A stretch of DNA of 39,520 bases from Planctomycetota bacterium (GTDB taxonomy: Bacteria > Planctomycetota > Phycisphaerae > WQYP01): the NCBI GenBank assembly GCA_021808105.1, contig JAKBCC010000020.1, forward strand, positions 3,106 through 42,625, given 5' to 3'. This document shows, piece by piece, positions 16,202-24,496 of this stretch. The translations under genes were made by a program, and so were the position numbers. Numbering within the stretch: the first letter of the stretch is position 1; each line of letters starts with the position of its first letter. Below the pieces are notes generated by a model. It did not search any database. It was not told the origin of the DNA and was given only the letters and a program-made list of their open reading frames with translations.

Positions 16202-16931
16202 TGCTGCTATGGCAAGTGATTTCACGGCGCGTAAAGCGATGCTGGAATTAAGTAATATCAACAAAACATTTCGCCTGGGGCCGGCGGACGTGCGGGTATT
16301 ATGCGGCGCTTCCCTGACGGTATTTGAAGGTGAATTTGTCGCCCTGGTGGGGGCGTCCGGTTCCGGCAAGAGCACGCTGCTGCATATCGCCGGGGCTTTG
16401 GAATCCGCCGATAACGGATCTGTGATGTTTCGTGGACAGGATTTAAGCCGGCTTTCGCGCCGCTGTCGGCATCGCCTGAGAAATCACGCATTCGGGTTTG
16501 TATTTCAGCTTTATCATTTGTTGCCGGAATTAAGTGTTCTGGAAAACGTTTTGCTTCCGGCAATGGTTTGTGCTCCATGGTATAAGGCATGTATCCGGGC
16601 CAGGCCGGGAAAGCGGCGGGCGTTGGAGTTGCTGGAGCAATTGGGGCTGAAGGACCGTTTGCGGCACAGGCCTTCGCAATTGTCCGGCGGTGAGCGCCAG
16701 CGTGTGGCTATCGCCCGGGCGCTGATTAACGAACCTGCGGTGATATTGGCGGACGAGCCGACCGGTAATCTCGACCCTAAAACCGGGCAGACGATTCTGG
16801 ATGTGCTGCGCGGCTTGCACAAAGGCAGCGGCCAGAGCATCCTGCTGGTCACGCATGATATTCATATTGCGGCCCAGGCGGATCGGGTCGTGACGTTATG
16901 CGATGGAAAAATTGTGGACAGCACGCCATAA
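16194..16931 (+). CDS. ABC transporter ATP-binding protein (LolD/MacB type)
   Basis: ATPase partner of the permease encoded just before it, whose stop codon it overlaps. Seen: Walker A GASGSGKST (53-61), Q-loop Gln105 in FQLYHLLPE, signature LSGGERQ (163-169), Walker B ILADEP (184-189) and the switch His in VTHDIHIA. The length of 245 residues is normal. The ATG at 16194 gives about 15 residues before the conserved MLELSNINKTF; a later internal start cannot be excluded. A LolD-like role in lipoprotein trafficking is possible but unproven. Confidence 0.92.
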   Translation: MNSAAMASDFTARKAMLELSNINKTFRLGPADVRVLCGASLTVFEGEFVALVGASGSGKSTLLHIAGALESADNGSVMFRGQDLSRLSRRCRHRLRNHAFGFVFQLYHLLPELSVLENVLLPAMVCAPWYKACIRARPGKRRALELLEQLGLKDRLRHRPSQLSGGERQRVAIARALINEPAVILADEPTGNLDPKTGQTILDVLRGLHKGSGQSILLVTHDIHIAAQADRVVTLCDGKIVDSTP

Positions 16932-16976
16932 GTTAAACGACTTTGGCCGGTGCAAATTAAAACGGATATAACACGT

Positions 16977-18077
16977 ATGGCCCTATGGCGACATTTTTTG
17001 GCCAAAATTTCCCAGGCTCCCAGTGAAGACGAGCAGATGCCCGCCATGTCGTTTGGCGATCACCTTGATGACTTGCGCAAGCGGCTGATTCTGTCGCTCA
17101 TGGGTGCGGCCATCGGTATTGCCATCTGCACGTTATTCGCCAATTACATTATCGACTTTCTGTTTCAACCGTATCTGCTGGCCCTGCGGTATTCCGGATA
17201 TCCGCAGTATCTGCTTTATAATAAGCCCGCGGGCAATGTCATTATGTATCTGATGCTGGGAATTAAGGCCGGCTTGCTGCTGTCCAGCCCCTGGATCATC
17301 TATCAGTTCTGGCTTTTCATCGCAGCGGGACTTTACCACCGCGAGCGATCGCTGGTATATCGCTATATCGTCCCGAGCATCCTGCTGTTTATTTCGGGTG
17401 TGGCGTTCTTTTTTCTCCTGGTGTTGCCCATCATGTTGAAATTTTTTCTGGCGTTTAACCAGCAGGTGCCCATGCCACATCTGCAGCCCAACGCCATTGA
17501 GAATCTGATTTACGGCAATAAACCGGGGGTAAATAATGGGGCTAATTTCCCCACCGGCGATCAGGCCAAGCCACTACTGATACCAATGGTGCGCAGCAAT
17601 CCCACGCACTTTCCCAAGCATCATATTGCGCTGTGGTATAACGCGGTGCAGGGCCGATTGCTGCTTCATGCGGATAATAAAACCCTGGCCATCAATGCCC
17701 AGCCTGCTAATTCACTTTTTGCGCCCTTGCCGATGCTCCATGATTATCTGGGATTTGTGACAATTATGGCGCTGGTATTCGGTTTGGCTTTTGAGTTGCC
17801 GATGGTCATGATGGTGTTGGCTCAAATCGGCGTTATGCCGGCGCATAAATTCCGGCAAATGTGGCGCTATGCGGTGCTGATTCTGGCCGTGCTTTCAGCG
17901 CTCTTGGCACCGACACCCGATGTTGTCACGTTTTCCAGTATTTTTCTGCCGCTGGTTTTGTTATATGTCCTGGGGGTTGTGCTGGCGACACTGGTTACCG
18001 CCCGGAAAAAATCGGTTGCGGCCGATCCGGACTCCGCAGACCCGAGCGCACAACCCGAAGATGAAACACCGGATTAA
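16977..18077 (+). CDS. tatC: Sec-independent (twin-arginine) translocase subunit TatC, with enlarged loop
   Basis: Receptor core of the Tat pathway for folded, twin-arginine-signal proteins. Seen: HLDDLRKRL at the N-terminus, FWLFIAAGLYHRER and FGLAFELP, all signature TatC blocks, with six hydrophobic segments. At 366 residues it is about 100 longer than the E. coli protein. Most of the excess is one polar stretch of about 75-90 residues in the periplasmic loop between TM3 and TM4 (Asn/Pro-rich, around NAIENLIYGNKPGVNN), plus a charged C-terminal tail. The frame is open to a GTG at 16950; I prefer the ATG at 16977 (MALWRHF). No tatA gene is adjacent. Confidence 0.94.
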   Translation: MALWRHFLAKISQAPSEDEQMPAMSFGDHLDDLRKRLILSLMGAAIGIAICTLFANYIIDFLFQPYLLALRYSGYPQYLLYNKPAGNVIMYLMLGIKAGLLLSSPWIIYQFWLFIAAGLYHRERSLVYRYIVPSILLFISGVAFFFLLVLPIMLKFFLAFNQQVPMPHLQPNAIENLIYGNKPGVNNGANFPTGDQAKPLLIPMVRSNPTHFPKHHIALWYNAVQGRLLLHADNKTLAINAQPANSLFAPLPMLHDYLGFVTIMALVFGLAFELPMVMMVLAQIGVMPAHKFRQMWRYAVLILAVLSALLAPTPDVVTFSSIFLPLVLLYVLGVVLATLVTARKKSVAADPDSADPSAQPEDETPD

Positions 18078-18154
18078 TCGGAATTTCTGTAATCTTGCTG
18101 CGGGCCGCCCAAGGCACGCGGATTCTAGACAATTACGTTTCGCCGGGTGGCTAT

Positions 18155-19135
18155 TTAACGCGGCACAGTTCCAAGCTGCGGATCACGGCAGAGATTTCCC
18201 GGTGGATTCAGTTCATCCACGGTTTTTAGTTCTTCTGCCGAGAGTTTGACCTTTAGAGCCTCCATGTTATCGCGCAGTTGATCCACGGTGCGCGGGCCAA
18301 TGATCGGGCACGTGACGCCCGGAACCTGCAAACACCAGGCAATGGCGAACTGGCTGCTGGAAATACCCCGCGCGTCGGCCAGCCGATCCACCGCTTCCAT
18401 CACCGGCCATTGGCTGGCGGGAAAGTCGGTTTTCTTTTGTGCGTCGTACCAGGTACCCTTGGGAATCTTTCGACCCCCGCGCGTGTAGACGCCCGCCAGG
18501 CGGCCCCGCGCCAACGGTGCCCAGGTAATCGTCGCCACTTCATACTTGCGGCAAAAGGGCAGTATTTCACTTTCAATCCGACGGTCGATAATATTCAGTT
18601 GCGGCTGCTCAATATCAAATCGGGCCGTCCCCAGTGTCTGGGCGACATAATGCGCTTCAGCCAATTGCCAACCGGCAAATACACTGCTGGCCAGATAAAG
18701 GACCTTGCCCTGCCGAACCAGATCATCCAGTGCCCGCAACGTCTGATCAATGGGCGTATCAGCATCCGGACGATGGATATGATAAACATCAATGCGTTCC
18801 GTGTTCAGACGCTTAAGCGATTTTTCCACTTCCCGGACAATGTGCCAGCGGTGATTGCCGGCATCATTAATGTGCGGTGATCGGCGGCCATGGACTTTGG
18901 TGGACAGCACGATTTCATCGCGTTTGGAAGTCTGTTTCATCCACCGCCCGATGATTTCCTCTGATCGTCCGTCGTTGTAAACGTTGGCGGTATCAATAAA
19001 GTTACCGCCCAGGGATGTATACGCGTCCATAATGGCACCCGCTTGGGCCTCATCGCTGCGTGCGCCGAAATTCATCGTGCCCAGACAAAGCGGGGTTACT
19101 TTAACCCCGGTACGACCCAGTATCCGATAGTGCAT
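18155..19135 (-). CDS. Aldo/keto reductase
   Basis: NAD(P)H-dependent TIM-barrel oxidoreductase. The catalytic tetrad is complete: Asp48 and Tyr53 in NFIDTANVY, Lys80 in VLSTK, His121 in YHIHRPD. The late IIGPRTVDQLRDNMEAL block for cofactor binding is also present. The length of 326 residues is normal. The start chosen is the ATG at 19135, with AGGAG 6 bp upstream; the ATG at 19141 abuts that site. It is close to the general sugar/aldehyde reductase group (YajO or potassium-channel-beta-like); the substrate is unknown. It is convergent with tatC and divergent from the TPR gene. Confidence 0.93.
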   Translation of the reverse strand: MHYRILGRTGVKVTPLCLGTMNFGARSDEAQAGAIMDAYTSLGGNFIDTANVYNDGRSEEIIGRWMKQTSKRDEIVLSTKVHGRRSPHINDAGNHRWHIVREVEKSLKRLNTERIDVYHIHRPDADTPIDQTLRALDDLVRQGKVLYLASSVFAGWQLAEAHYVAQTLGTARFDIEQPQLNIIDRRIESEILPFCRKYEVATITWAPLARGRLAGVYTRGGRKIPKGTWYDAQKKTDFPASQWPVMEAVDRLADARGISSSQFAIAWCLQVPGVTCPIIGPRTVDQLRDNMEALKVKLSAEELKTVDELNPPGNLCRDPQLGTVPR

Positions 19136-19339
19136 GAACATCTCCTATATTGACTACAATCAATACAGTAACACAGACAAAAAAAGTTGCAACCGTTCTT
19201 GATCGCCGTGCAGTGTGTTCCGGGAAATATCATAAAACACTAAAATTCCTATGGACGGGCGGAGCGCTTGAGGAAACGAGCGTTTGCCCCAATCGCCGGG
19301 CGTATGTATTCTTTAGACTGGTAATCTGCGGAGCCAGCG

Positions 19340-21226
19340 ATGTTGGAAATGGATCAGTTCAGTAAAGCCAAAGCAATGCTGGGCCGCGGACGGGATCTTG
19401 CCGATGCCGGTAAGCACGGCGAGGCGATCGCCGAGTTCAGCCAACTAATTGCGGATTTCGGCGGGCAAACTGACGTAAAAATGCGGCTACTCGTGGCCGA
19501 TGCAAAGCTTAATTTTGGCATTGCCCTGGGTAACTTGGAGCGGCGAAATGAAGAGATGTCTTGTTATGATGAATTAATCCGACAGATGGGGGTTTGTCAG
19601 GAACCGGAACTTCGCGTCTGGGCGGTAAAAGCTCGCATCAATAAAGCCATTTCGCTGGGCCTGATGGACCAGCCTGACGCGGAACTTGCCATCTACGACG
19701 AAATTGTGGCGGATATTTCGGATGCTGGGAGCTTGGAATTGCACGTCCAATTGGCCAGAACCCTTTTTAACAAGGGATATACTCTCTGCGAAATCGGGCG
19801 CGATGGGGACGGTATTACGAGTTTTGACGAAGTGCTTCGCCGATTCGGAGACTCTACCGAGCCACGGTTGCGCGGGTTTGTAACGGATTCGCTTTTCGAC
19901 AAAGGGCTTGCATTGGGCCGCAGTGAAAAATTTAAGGACGCGATCGCTTGTTTTGGCAGTATTTCGCGCGAGCTCGAAAACTCGATTGATCTGGAAGAAC
20001 GGAAAACCTTGGCCAAAGCCACCTCTATGAGGGGCCTTGCTTACGCCGATCTGGGAATGTTTACGGAGGCGGTCGCCTGTTATGACGAAGTGTTGAGCCG
20101 AATGGGTACCGCTACAGAACCGGATTTGCAACTAAAAGTTGCTGAAGCCATGGGCGGCAAAGCCTACGTCTTAGGCGAGATGGGCAAGTCGGAAGAGCAA
20201 CTTGCCATGTATGATAATCTGCTTGAACGGTTTGGGGACGCGACCGACATAGAAATTCGTGAACGTGTCGCCGCCGCCCTGCTGGCGAAGGCAAGTGCGT
20301 ATGAAGGCTTAAAGAGATACGCAGATGCGATTGCTACACACGATGAGGTGTTGCGGCGATTTGGTAATGCCACGGAACCGGATCTGTTGGATTCCGTGGC
20401 CTGGGCCATGTGTGGCAAAGCCCATTGTTTAGGAGAGACCGGAAAAGTTGACGCCGCCATCAATCTATACAACCAGATGGTGGAACAGCTCAGTGCTAAC
20501 TCGGATCTAAGTACCCAAGTTGCCGAAGCGATTGTGGACCGGGGCTACGTCAAAGGGGAAATGGGAGATTTTCAAGGAGAGATCGCCGATTGTGACGAGG
20601 TTATCACTCGCTTTGGCGACGCTACTGATTTATCGGTGCGGGGCTCAGTGGCGATTGCCATGTTTAACAAGGGCTGGGCGACCGGGGAATTGGGAGACCA
20701 GCCGGGGCAAATAGCGCTGTACGAGGCGGCTTGGAAGCGCTTTATTGACGCACCGGAACCGGAATTATTGGTTCGCGCGGCTAAAGCGATGGTGAACCAT
20801 GGCGTGCTTTTAACCGAAACGGGCAAGTATCCGGAAGCCATTGCATTATACGATCAATGTCGCCAGCGGATGGGCGAACGTGCCACCGGAGAAAAAGCCG
20901 TCTGGGCGGCCCGTTGTCTGCTGCAAAAGGGAGTTACCTTTTCCAAAACGGATTCGCACGCGGAGGAATTGGCCGTTTATGAGCAACTGCTGTCCCAGTT
21001 CGGTGGGTCTGCGGATTCGGAGATTCACGGGTACATTGCCAATGCCTTGGCCTATCGTGGTGAAACACTGGATCAGAGCGGCCGGCCCGAACTTGCCGTG
21101 AGCGCTTATGATGAGGTACTTAGGCGCTATAGCAATGCAACCGAACCTGATGTGATTGAGTGGGTGGAATTTGCGAAAGAAGAAAAGGCGAAATTGGTGA
21201 AAAAACAAGCGGAAGGCGACAACTGA
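19340..21226 (+). CDS. TPR-like repeat protein, about 14 units
   Basis: 628 residues built almost wholly from a degenerate unit of about 43 residues, roughly AIAxYDEVLRRFGxATEPDL followed by a helix ending xxKGxxLGExGK. I count 14 units. The unit is a 34-residue TPR helix pair plus a longer connecting turn. No signal peptide, membrane segment or catalytic domain is seen, so it is likely a soluble scaffold for protein-protein contact. The repeat is visible in the DNA as about 129-bp periodicity with phrases such as GACGAAGTG, which makes the gene prone to gain or loss of units. GGAG precedes the ATG. Proteins of this repeat type are common as accessory, variable genes; the partner is unknown. 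Confidence 0.85.
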   Translation: MLEMDQFSKAKAMLGRGRDLADAGKHGEAIAEFSQLIADFGGQTDVKMRLLVADAKLNFGIALGNLERRNEEMSCYDELIRQMGVCQEPELRVWAVKARINKAISLGLMDQPDAELAIYDEIVADISDAGSLELHVQLARTLFNKGYTLCEIGRDGDGITSFDEVLRRFGDSTEPRLRGFVTDSLFDKGLALGRSEKFKDAIACFGSISRELENSIDLEERKTLAKATSMRGLAYADLGMFTEAVACYDEVLSRMGTATEPDLQLKVAEAMGGKAYVLGEMGKSEEQLAMYDNLLERFGDATDIEIRERVAAALLAKASAYEGLKRYADAIATHDEVLRRFGNATEPDLLDSVAWAMCGKAHCLGETGKVDAAINLYNQMVEQLSANSDLSTQVAEAIVDRGYVKGEMGDFQGEIADCDEVITRFGDATDLSVRGSVAIAMFNKGWATGELGDQPGQIALYEAAWKRFIDAPEPELLVRAAKAMVNHGVLLTETGKYPEAIALYDQCRQRMGERATGEKAVWAARCLLQKGVTFSKTDSHAEELAVYEQLLSQFGGSADSEIHGYIANALAYRGETLDQSGRPELAVSAYDEVLRRYSNATEPDVIEWVEFAKEEKAKLVKKQAEGDN

Positions 21227-21284
21227 ATTTGATGATAACCGCCTCTTCGAATGGCGTGCCTGCGTCGCTTTCTCCAGCTGGTAA

Positions 21285-22568
21285 TTATCCTCCAGCGGGT
21301 TTGTTGCATCGCCGGGCGATGACACAGGCTTTTCCATGAGCGCAACGATAAATTAAAACCGTGTAATCTGCGGCACAGATTTTAGACAGTTTTTTTTGTA
21401 ATTGATCAGTGTTCAGCCCCAGTCCGCCACGGGTTTTTACTTCTACCGCCCGGGCAGAGGCGGGAAGTTGTTTGCCGGCGTCTTTGAGTTTTCTAAAAAG
21501 TTCTGATTCCGTATAGGGGAAATTGTCAAATACTTCAAACGCCGTTAAAGCCGGATGGTGCAGGTAGTGCGGGCCTGTCATGTAACCGCCATCAGGGCTA
21601 AGCCAGCGCAGCTTAAGCTCTTTCGCCAGTGCCACGGCCAGGCCGGCTCTGGTAACAGCGCCGTCGATTTCATAGAGCCACTTTTCCGGTTGATGGGCAT
21701 GCAATTCTGCTCCGGCCATGTCGGTACTGGAATCGCTAATTGACCATATTGCGGTGCGGTCTATCACCGTGGCGGTTCGTTTGTTTGGACCGAGTTTCGT
21801 ACTGGCGCTTCCCGTCCAGAGTAATGCCTGTACAACGGTGCCGTGCTCGCTGATCAACTCCAGATGCCCTGTGGGTAGCGTTGAGAAATCAACAGCCGGA
21901 CTTAGCTTAATAACGCCGGCAGAAGCCTTTTCCAGGACAGCGAAAAGAACCCTTGGGGCGGGGTGCGTGGCACCAAAATCATGATTGCGTTTTCCATCGG
22001 ACCGCCGGGCCGGGTCAATATGCACAAAGATTCGGGAACTTAGTTGAACCGGAAAGTTCTGCAAATCTGCCTGAACCACCATAACCGGATATTTTGACGG
22101 ATATGCCATGGCATTATTATGGGCCATCCAAACGCGAACCCTACTGATGTCCATGGCCAGCACGGGTGCCAGGCGGGACAAAGCCAGCATATCACCGCCG
22201 ATCCCGCAGCAAAGATCCAGAATGATTTTCGGTTGTGCTAAATTCGCAATCCGCTGGGCTTTATAGGCGGCGACTCTGGCCGAGGTCGCCTGTTGCAGCG
22301 CTTCGGGGACGGCCCATAGCTCATTGGACTGCCCGGGGAATTTGTCAGCAGCTTTTAAGCGGCATTGCGACACGGCAATAGCGCATGGCACCGAATATTC
22401 TGGATGCTGTCTTCGCCATAATGAAATATCAGCAACGGAAATAGTTCTCTGCTGGGCCAACCGATGAGTTACTGCTTCGGATAGAGCCTTGCCTGCCGGC
22501 GTTTGCAGGTAATTCAGACCCGCAATAGTGCACGTAAGATCATCGGGTATAAACCTGGCAGTATCCAC
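21285..22568 (-). CDS. Class I SAM-dependent methyltransferase with C-terminal THUMP-like domain
   Basis: Seen: motif I DLCCGIGGD (118-126), a following VLAMDIS acidic strand end, and HIDPARRSDG in the motif IV position, then a C-terminal domain containing EVKTRGGLGLNTDQLQKKL, recalling the THUMP-like domain of a broad bacterial family. An RNA substrate is suggested by that domain but is not established. The length of 427 residues fits. The start is a GTG with GGAG 9 bp upstream. It is on the same strand as, and 98 bp downstream of, an ArsR-type regulator, and convergent with the TPR gene. Confidence 0.8.
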   Translation of the reverse strand: MDTARFIPDDLTCTIAGLNYLQTPAGKALSEAVTHRLAQQRTISVADISLWRRQHPEYSVPCAIAVSQCRLKAADKFPGQSNELWAVPEALQQATSARVAAYKAQRIANLAQPKIILDLCCGIGGDMLALSRLAPVLAMDISRVRVWMAHNNAMAYPSKYPVMVVQADLQNFPVQLSSRIFVHIDPARRSDGKRNHDFGATHPAPRVLFAVLEKASAGVIKLSPAVDFSTLPTGHLELISEHGTVVQALLWTGSASTKLGPNKRTATVIDRTAIWSISDSSTDMAGAELHAHQPEKWLYEIDGAVTRAGLAVALAKELKLRWLSPDGGYMTGPHYLHHPALTAFEVFDNFPYTESELFRKLKDAGKQLPASARAVEVKTRGGLGLNTDQLQKKLSKICAADYTVLIYRCAHGKACVIARRCNKPAGG

Positions 22569-22666
22569 GCCGCCACTCCGGTCATCGCTGTGGGGGGAAC
22601 CGTTAATTCTCTGACGTGTCCAAGAGCATGTCAGAGGAGACCAGTTTGGCCGCGGAGCGTTACAAT

Positions 22667-22987
22667 TTAACGGTCGTCGTCGAGAGTTACCACGTAGGGG
22701 GGAACCGAAAATTTAATCGCCTTCTTCAAACTTCTGGCGGAAGAGCCTAGAGAATAGATAACCTTTTTTCCCTGTCTTTCATTGACGATCAGACGGTTCA
22801 TCCGTAACAGACCAAGATGATGGCTCACTGTGGGTTGCGGCAAATTCAGGGCGGTGCACAAATCCGTGACCGTGTGCTCACCGGTAGCCAGAAAAAGGAC
22901 AATTTGCAGCCGCGTGTGATCAGATAAAAGCCGGAATAAATCACATAATTCCGCCTGGCTTTTTTCCATATCCGCTTTGGAAACCAT
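22667..22987 (-). CDS. ArsR/SmtB-family winged-helix regulator
   Basis: Small dimeric repressor of 106 residues. Seen: the helix-turn-helix VTDLCTALNLPQPTVSHHLG (40-59) and the wing (RQGKKVIYSLG). The usual metal box ELCVC is reduced to a single Cys (DLC), so the classic alpha-3 metal site is not intact; it may sense something else. GGAG sits 8 bp before the ATG. It is divergent from the FabZ-ACP-MFS genes across 471 bp and could control them or its own operon (inference). Confidence 0.9.
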   Translation of the reverse strand: MVSKADMEKSQAELCDLFRLLSDHTRLQIVLFLATGEHTVTDLCTALNLPQPTVSHHLGLLRMNRLIVNERQGKKVIYSLGSSARSLKKAIKFSVPPYVVTLDDDR

Positions 22988-23458
22988 ATATATACTCCGA
23001 AATGCAGCGTTGAGAACTACTGACCAATCATACCGCCAAAGGTCCGATTCACAGGGACCATGGAACGGTTACGTTAAAAGGGTAAATTAACAATCAGCCA
23101 ACCAGAAACGCGCAACCGCGCAATGATTTGCCGCCGCTTTTACATACCTCCCTTCATAATAAAATAAATTAACTGAATGTCAAATAAACTATCGACACAG
23201 GTAGGTATAAAAATAGCTTGACCTCCATATAACTGCATTGACCATCGGCTGAATCCTATGCGTAACTTTCAAGATTATGGAAATAAATCCATCCAGTTTG
23301 CCGGCTGCTCCAGCCAATGGGCTGGGCGCGTCCCTTAACGCTTCTTGTCAAAACGCCGCAAAGCGTGTAAAAATGCATCATGCTGTCGGAAGTTGGAACG
23401 CGTGTGCTGCTCCCGGTGGGTTATGGGCTGAAAGGCCGCCTGAACAAGGTGTTCTGAG
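22988..23458. other. 471-bp divergent control region between ArsR and FabZ-like genes
   Basis: AT-rich centre (about 23150-23230) flanked by G+C-rich ends. Visible: an inverted repeat GGTCC/GGACC near 23040-23060; two competing hairpins GGCTG/CAGCC (23303-23315) and CCAGCC/GGCTGG (23310-23325); TATAAA near 23205 without a good -35. A 61-codon frame (23277-23462) ends so that its TGA overlaps the TTG start of the FabZ-like gene, but it resembles no protein I know. No RNA gene is recognised. Confidence 0.5.
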
Positions 23459-23938
23459 TTGAAGTTTTCCCTTGTCGATGCGCTGGTAAGTCTGGAGTCC
23501 GGTAAGGCCATTACCATGATCAAGCAGGTGAGCCTCGCGGAGGAATACCTCGCCGACCATTTTCCGGATTTTCCAGTGCTGCCCGGCGTGATGATGCTGG
23601 AAGCGGCCGTGCAGGCCGCAGCGTGGCTGGTGCGCGAATGCCAGGGGTTTCACCACAGCCTGGTGGTGCTACGGGAAGCCCGGGGCATCCGGTATGGCTC
23701 ATTTGTAGCTCCGGGCCATGCCTTGCGCGTCCATGCACAAGCCATTCGAATGGAAGCGCATAGCAGTGAGTTTAAAATTCGGGGTACCGTAGGGGAGGCT
23801 ACAGCAATTCAGGGGCGTGTTGAATTGGTACATAAAAGTCTTAAAGATACGGATTCCAGCCTTGCCGGCCTGGATGATGTTATGATAGAACAATTGCGGC
23901 GGCAATGGCATCAGCTTCAGCGGGCCGTCGTCGCGTAA
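23459..23938 (+). CDS. FabZ-like 3-hydroxyacyl-ACP dehydratase
   Basis: Hot-dog-fold protein of 159 residues. Seen: HFPDFPVLPGVMMLEAAVQA, with the catalytic His34 and Glu48 of the FabZ family, and the N-terminal MKFSLVDALV that is conserved in planctomycete relatives. The start is a TTG at 23459, chosen because it gives exactly that N-terminus. The following genes are an acyl carrier protein and an exporter, so it probably acts on an ACP-bound acyl chain in a side pathway rather than as the main housekeeping FabZ (inference). Confidence 0.85.
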   Translation: MKFSLVDALVSLESGKAITMIKQVSLAEEYLADHFPDFPVLPGVMMLEAAVQAAAWLVRECQGFHHSLVVLREARGIRYGSFVAPGHALRVHAQAIRMEAHSSEFKIRGTVGEATAIQGRVELVHKSLKDTDSSLAGLDDVMIEQLRRQWHQLQRAVVA

Positions 23939-23952
23939 CAGAGCTCTGAACC

Positions 23953-23976
23953 TGCCGCCGGCGCGTGCCGGCGGCA
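23953..23976. other. Strong GC-rich hairpin between FabZ-like and ACP genes
   Basis: A perfect 10-bp stem, TGCCGCCGGC / GCCGGCGGCA, with loop GCGT. Only a weak T-run (ACTTTTAT) follows about 10 bp later, so it is not a standard terminator. It could attenuate read-through or protect an mRNA end, letting the ACP gene be expressed at a different level from the dehydratase. Confidence 0.6.
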
Positions 23977-24061
23977 ATGGTGCGACTTTTATCGCCGGGG
24001 ATGGCTGGGTCGTGATTTTAGTTTCTTACGTGTTTCCTGCAAAGGATAACGGGAGTATTAC

Positions 24062-24466
24062 ATGCCGATGACCGAAGAAGAAGTTTTTGCCAAAGTCCGT
24101 GATGTGTTGACTTCCGCACTGGCGGTGGACAGCGAAGACGTTCAACCTGAATCCAAACTCACGCAGGATCTCGGTGCGGAATCCATTGATTATCTGGACA
24201 TTCAGTTCCAGTTGGAAAAGACATTCGGAATCAAAATTCAGCCCGGCGATATGAGTATTGAGTCGTTCCTGACGAACCCCGAATTAGTCAGTAACGGGAA
24301 ACTGACGGCCGGTGGCATTGCCGAGCTTAAAAAGCGCATGCCATTTGCCGTAGCGGATATGGCTGCGTTTGAACAGGATCCGGATATCAGTAAATTCCGT
24401 GACGTATTTACGGTCAACACGATGGTGCGTTTTGTCATGTACAAACTGTCCGCCACCCCGGCTTAA
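24062..24466 (+). CDS. Acyl carrier protein with long C-terminal extension
   Basis: Carries acyl chains on a 4'-phosphopantetheine arm attached to Ser41 in DLGAESIDYLD. The first 60 or so residues form the normal four-helix ACP. The remaining about 55 residues (PFAVADMAAFEQDPDISKFRDV...) are an extension not present in AcpP, giving 134 residues in all; such long ACPs occur in planctomycetes next to FabZ-like genes. A likely partner is the dehydratase encoded upstream. GGATAACGGGAG precedes the ATG at a suitable distance. The pathway is unknown. Confidence 0.88.
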   Translation: MPMTEEEVFAKVRDVLTSALAVDSEDVQPESKLTQDLGAESIDYLDIQFQLEKTFGIKIQPGDMSIESFLTNPELVSNGKLTAGGIAELKKRMPFAVADMAAFEQDPDISKFRDVFTVNTMVRFVMYKLSATPA

Positions 24467-24496
24467 AAAGGCAGAAGAAATTGTGGGAGCGATTCC

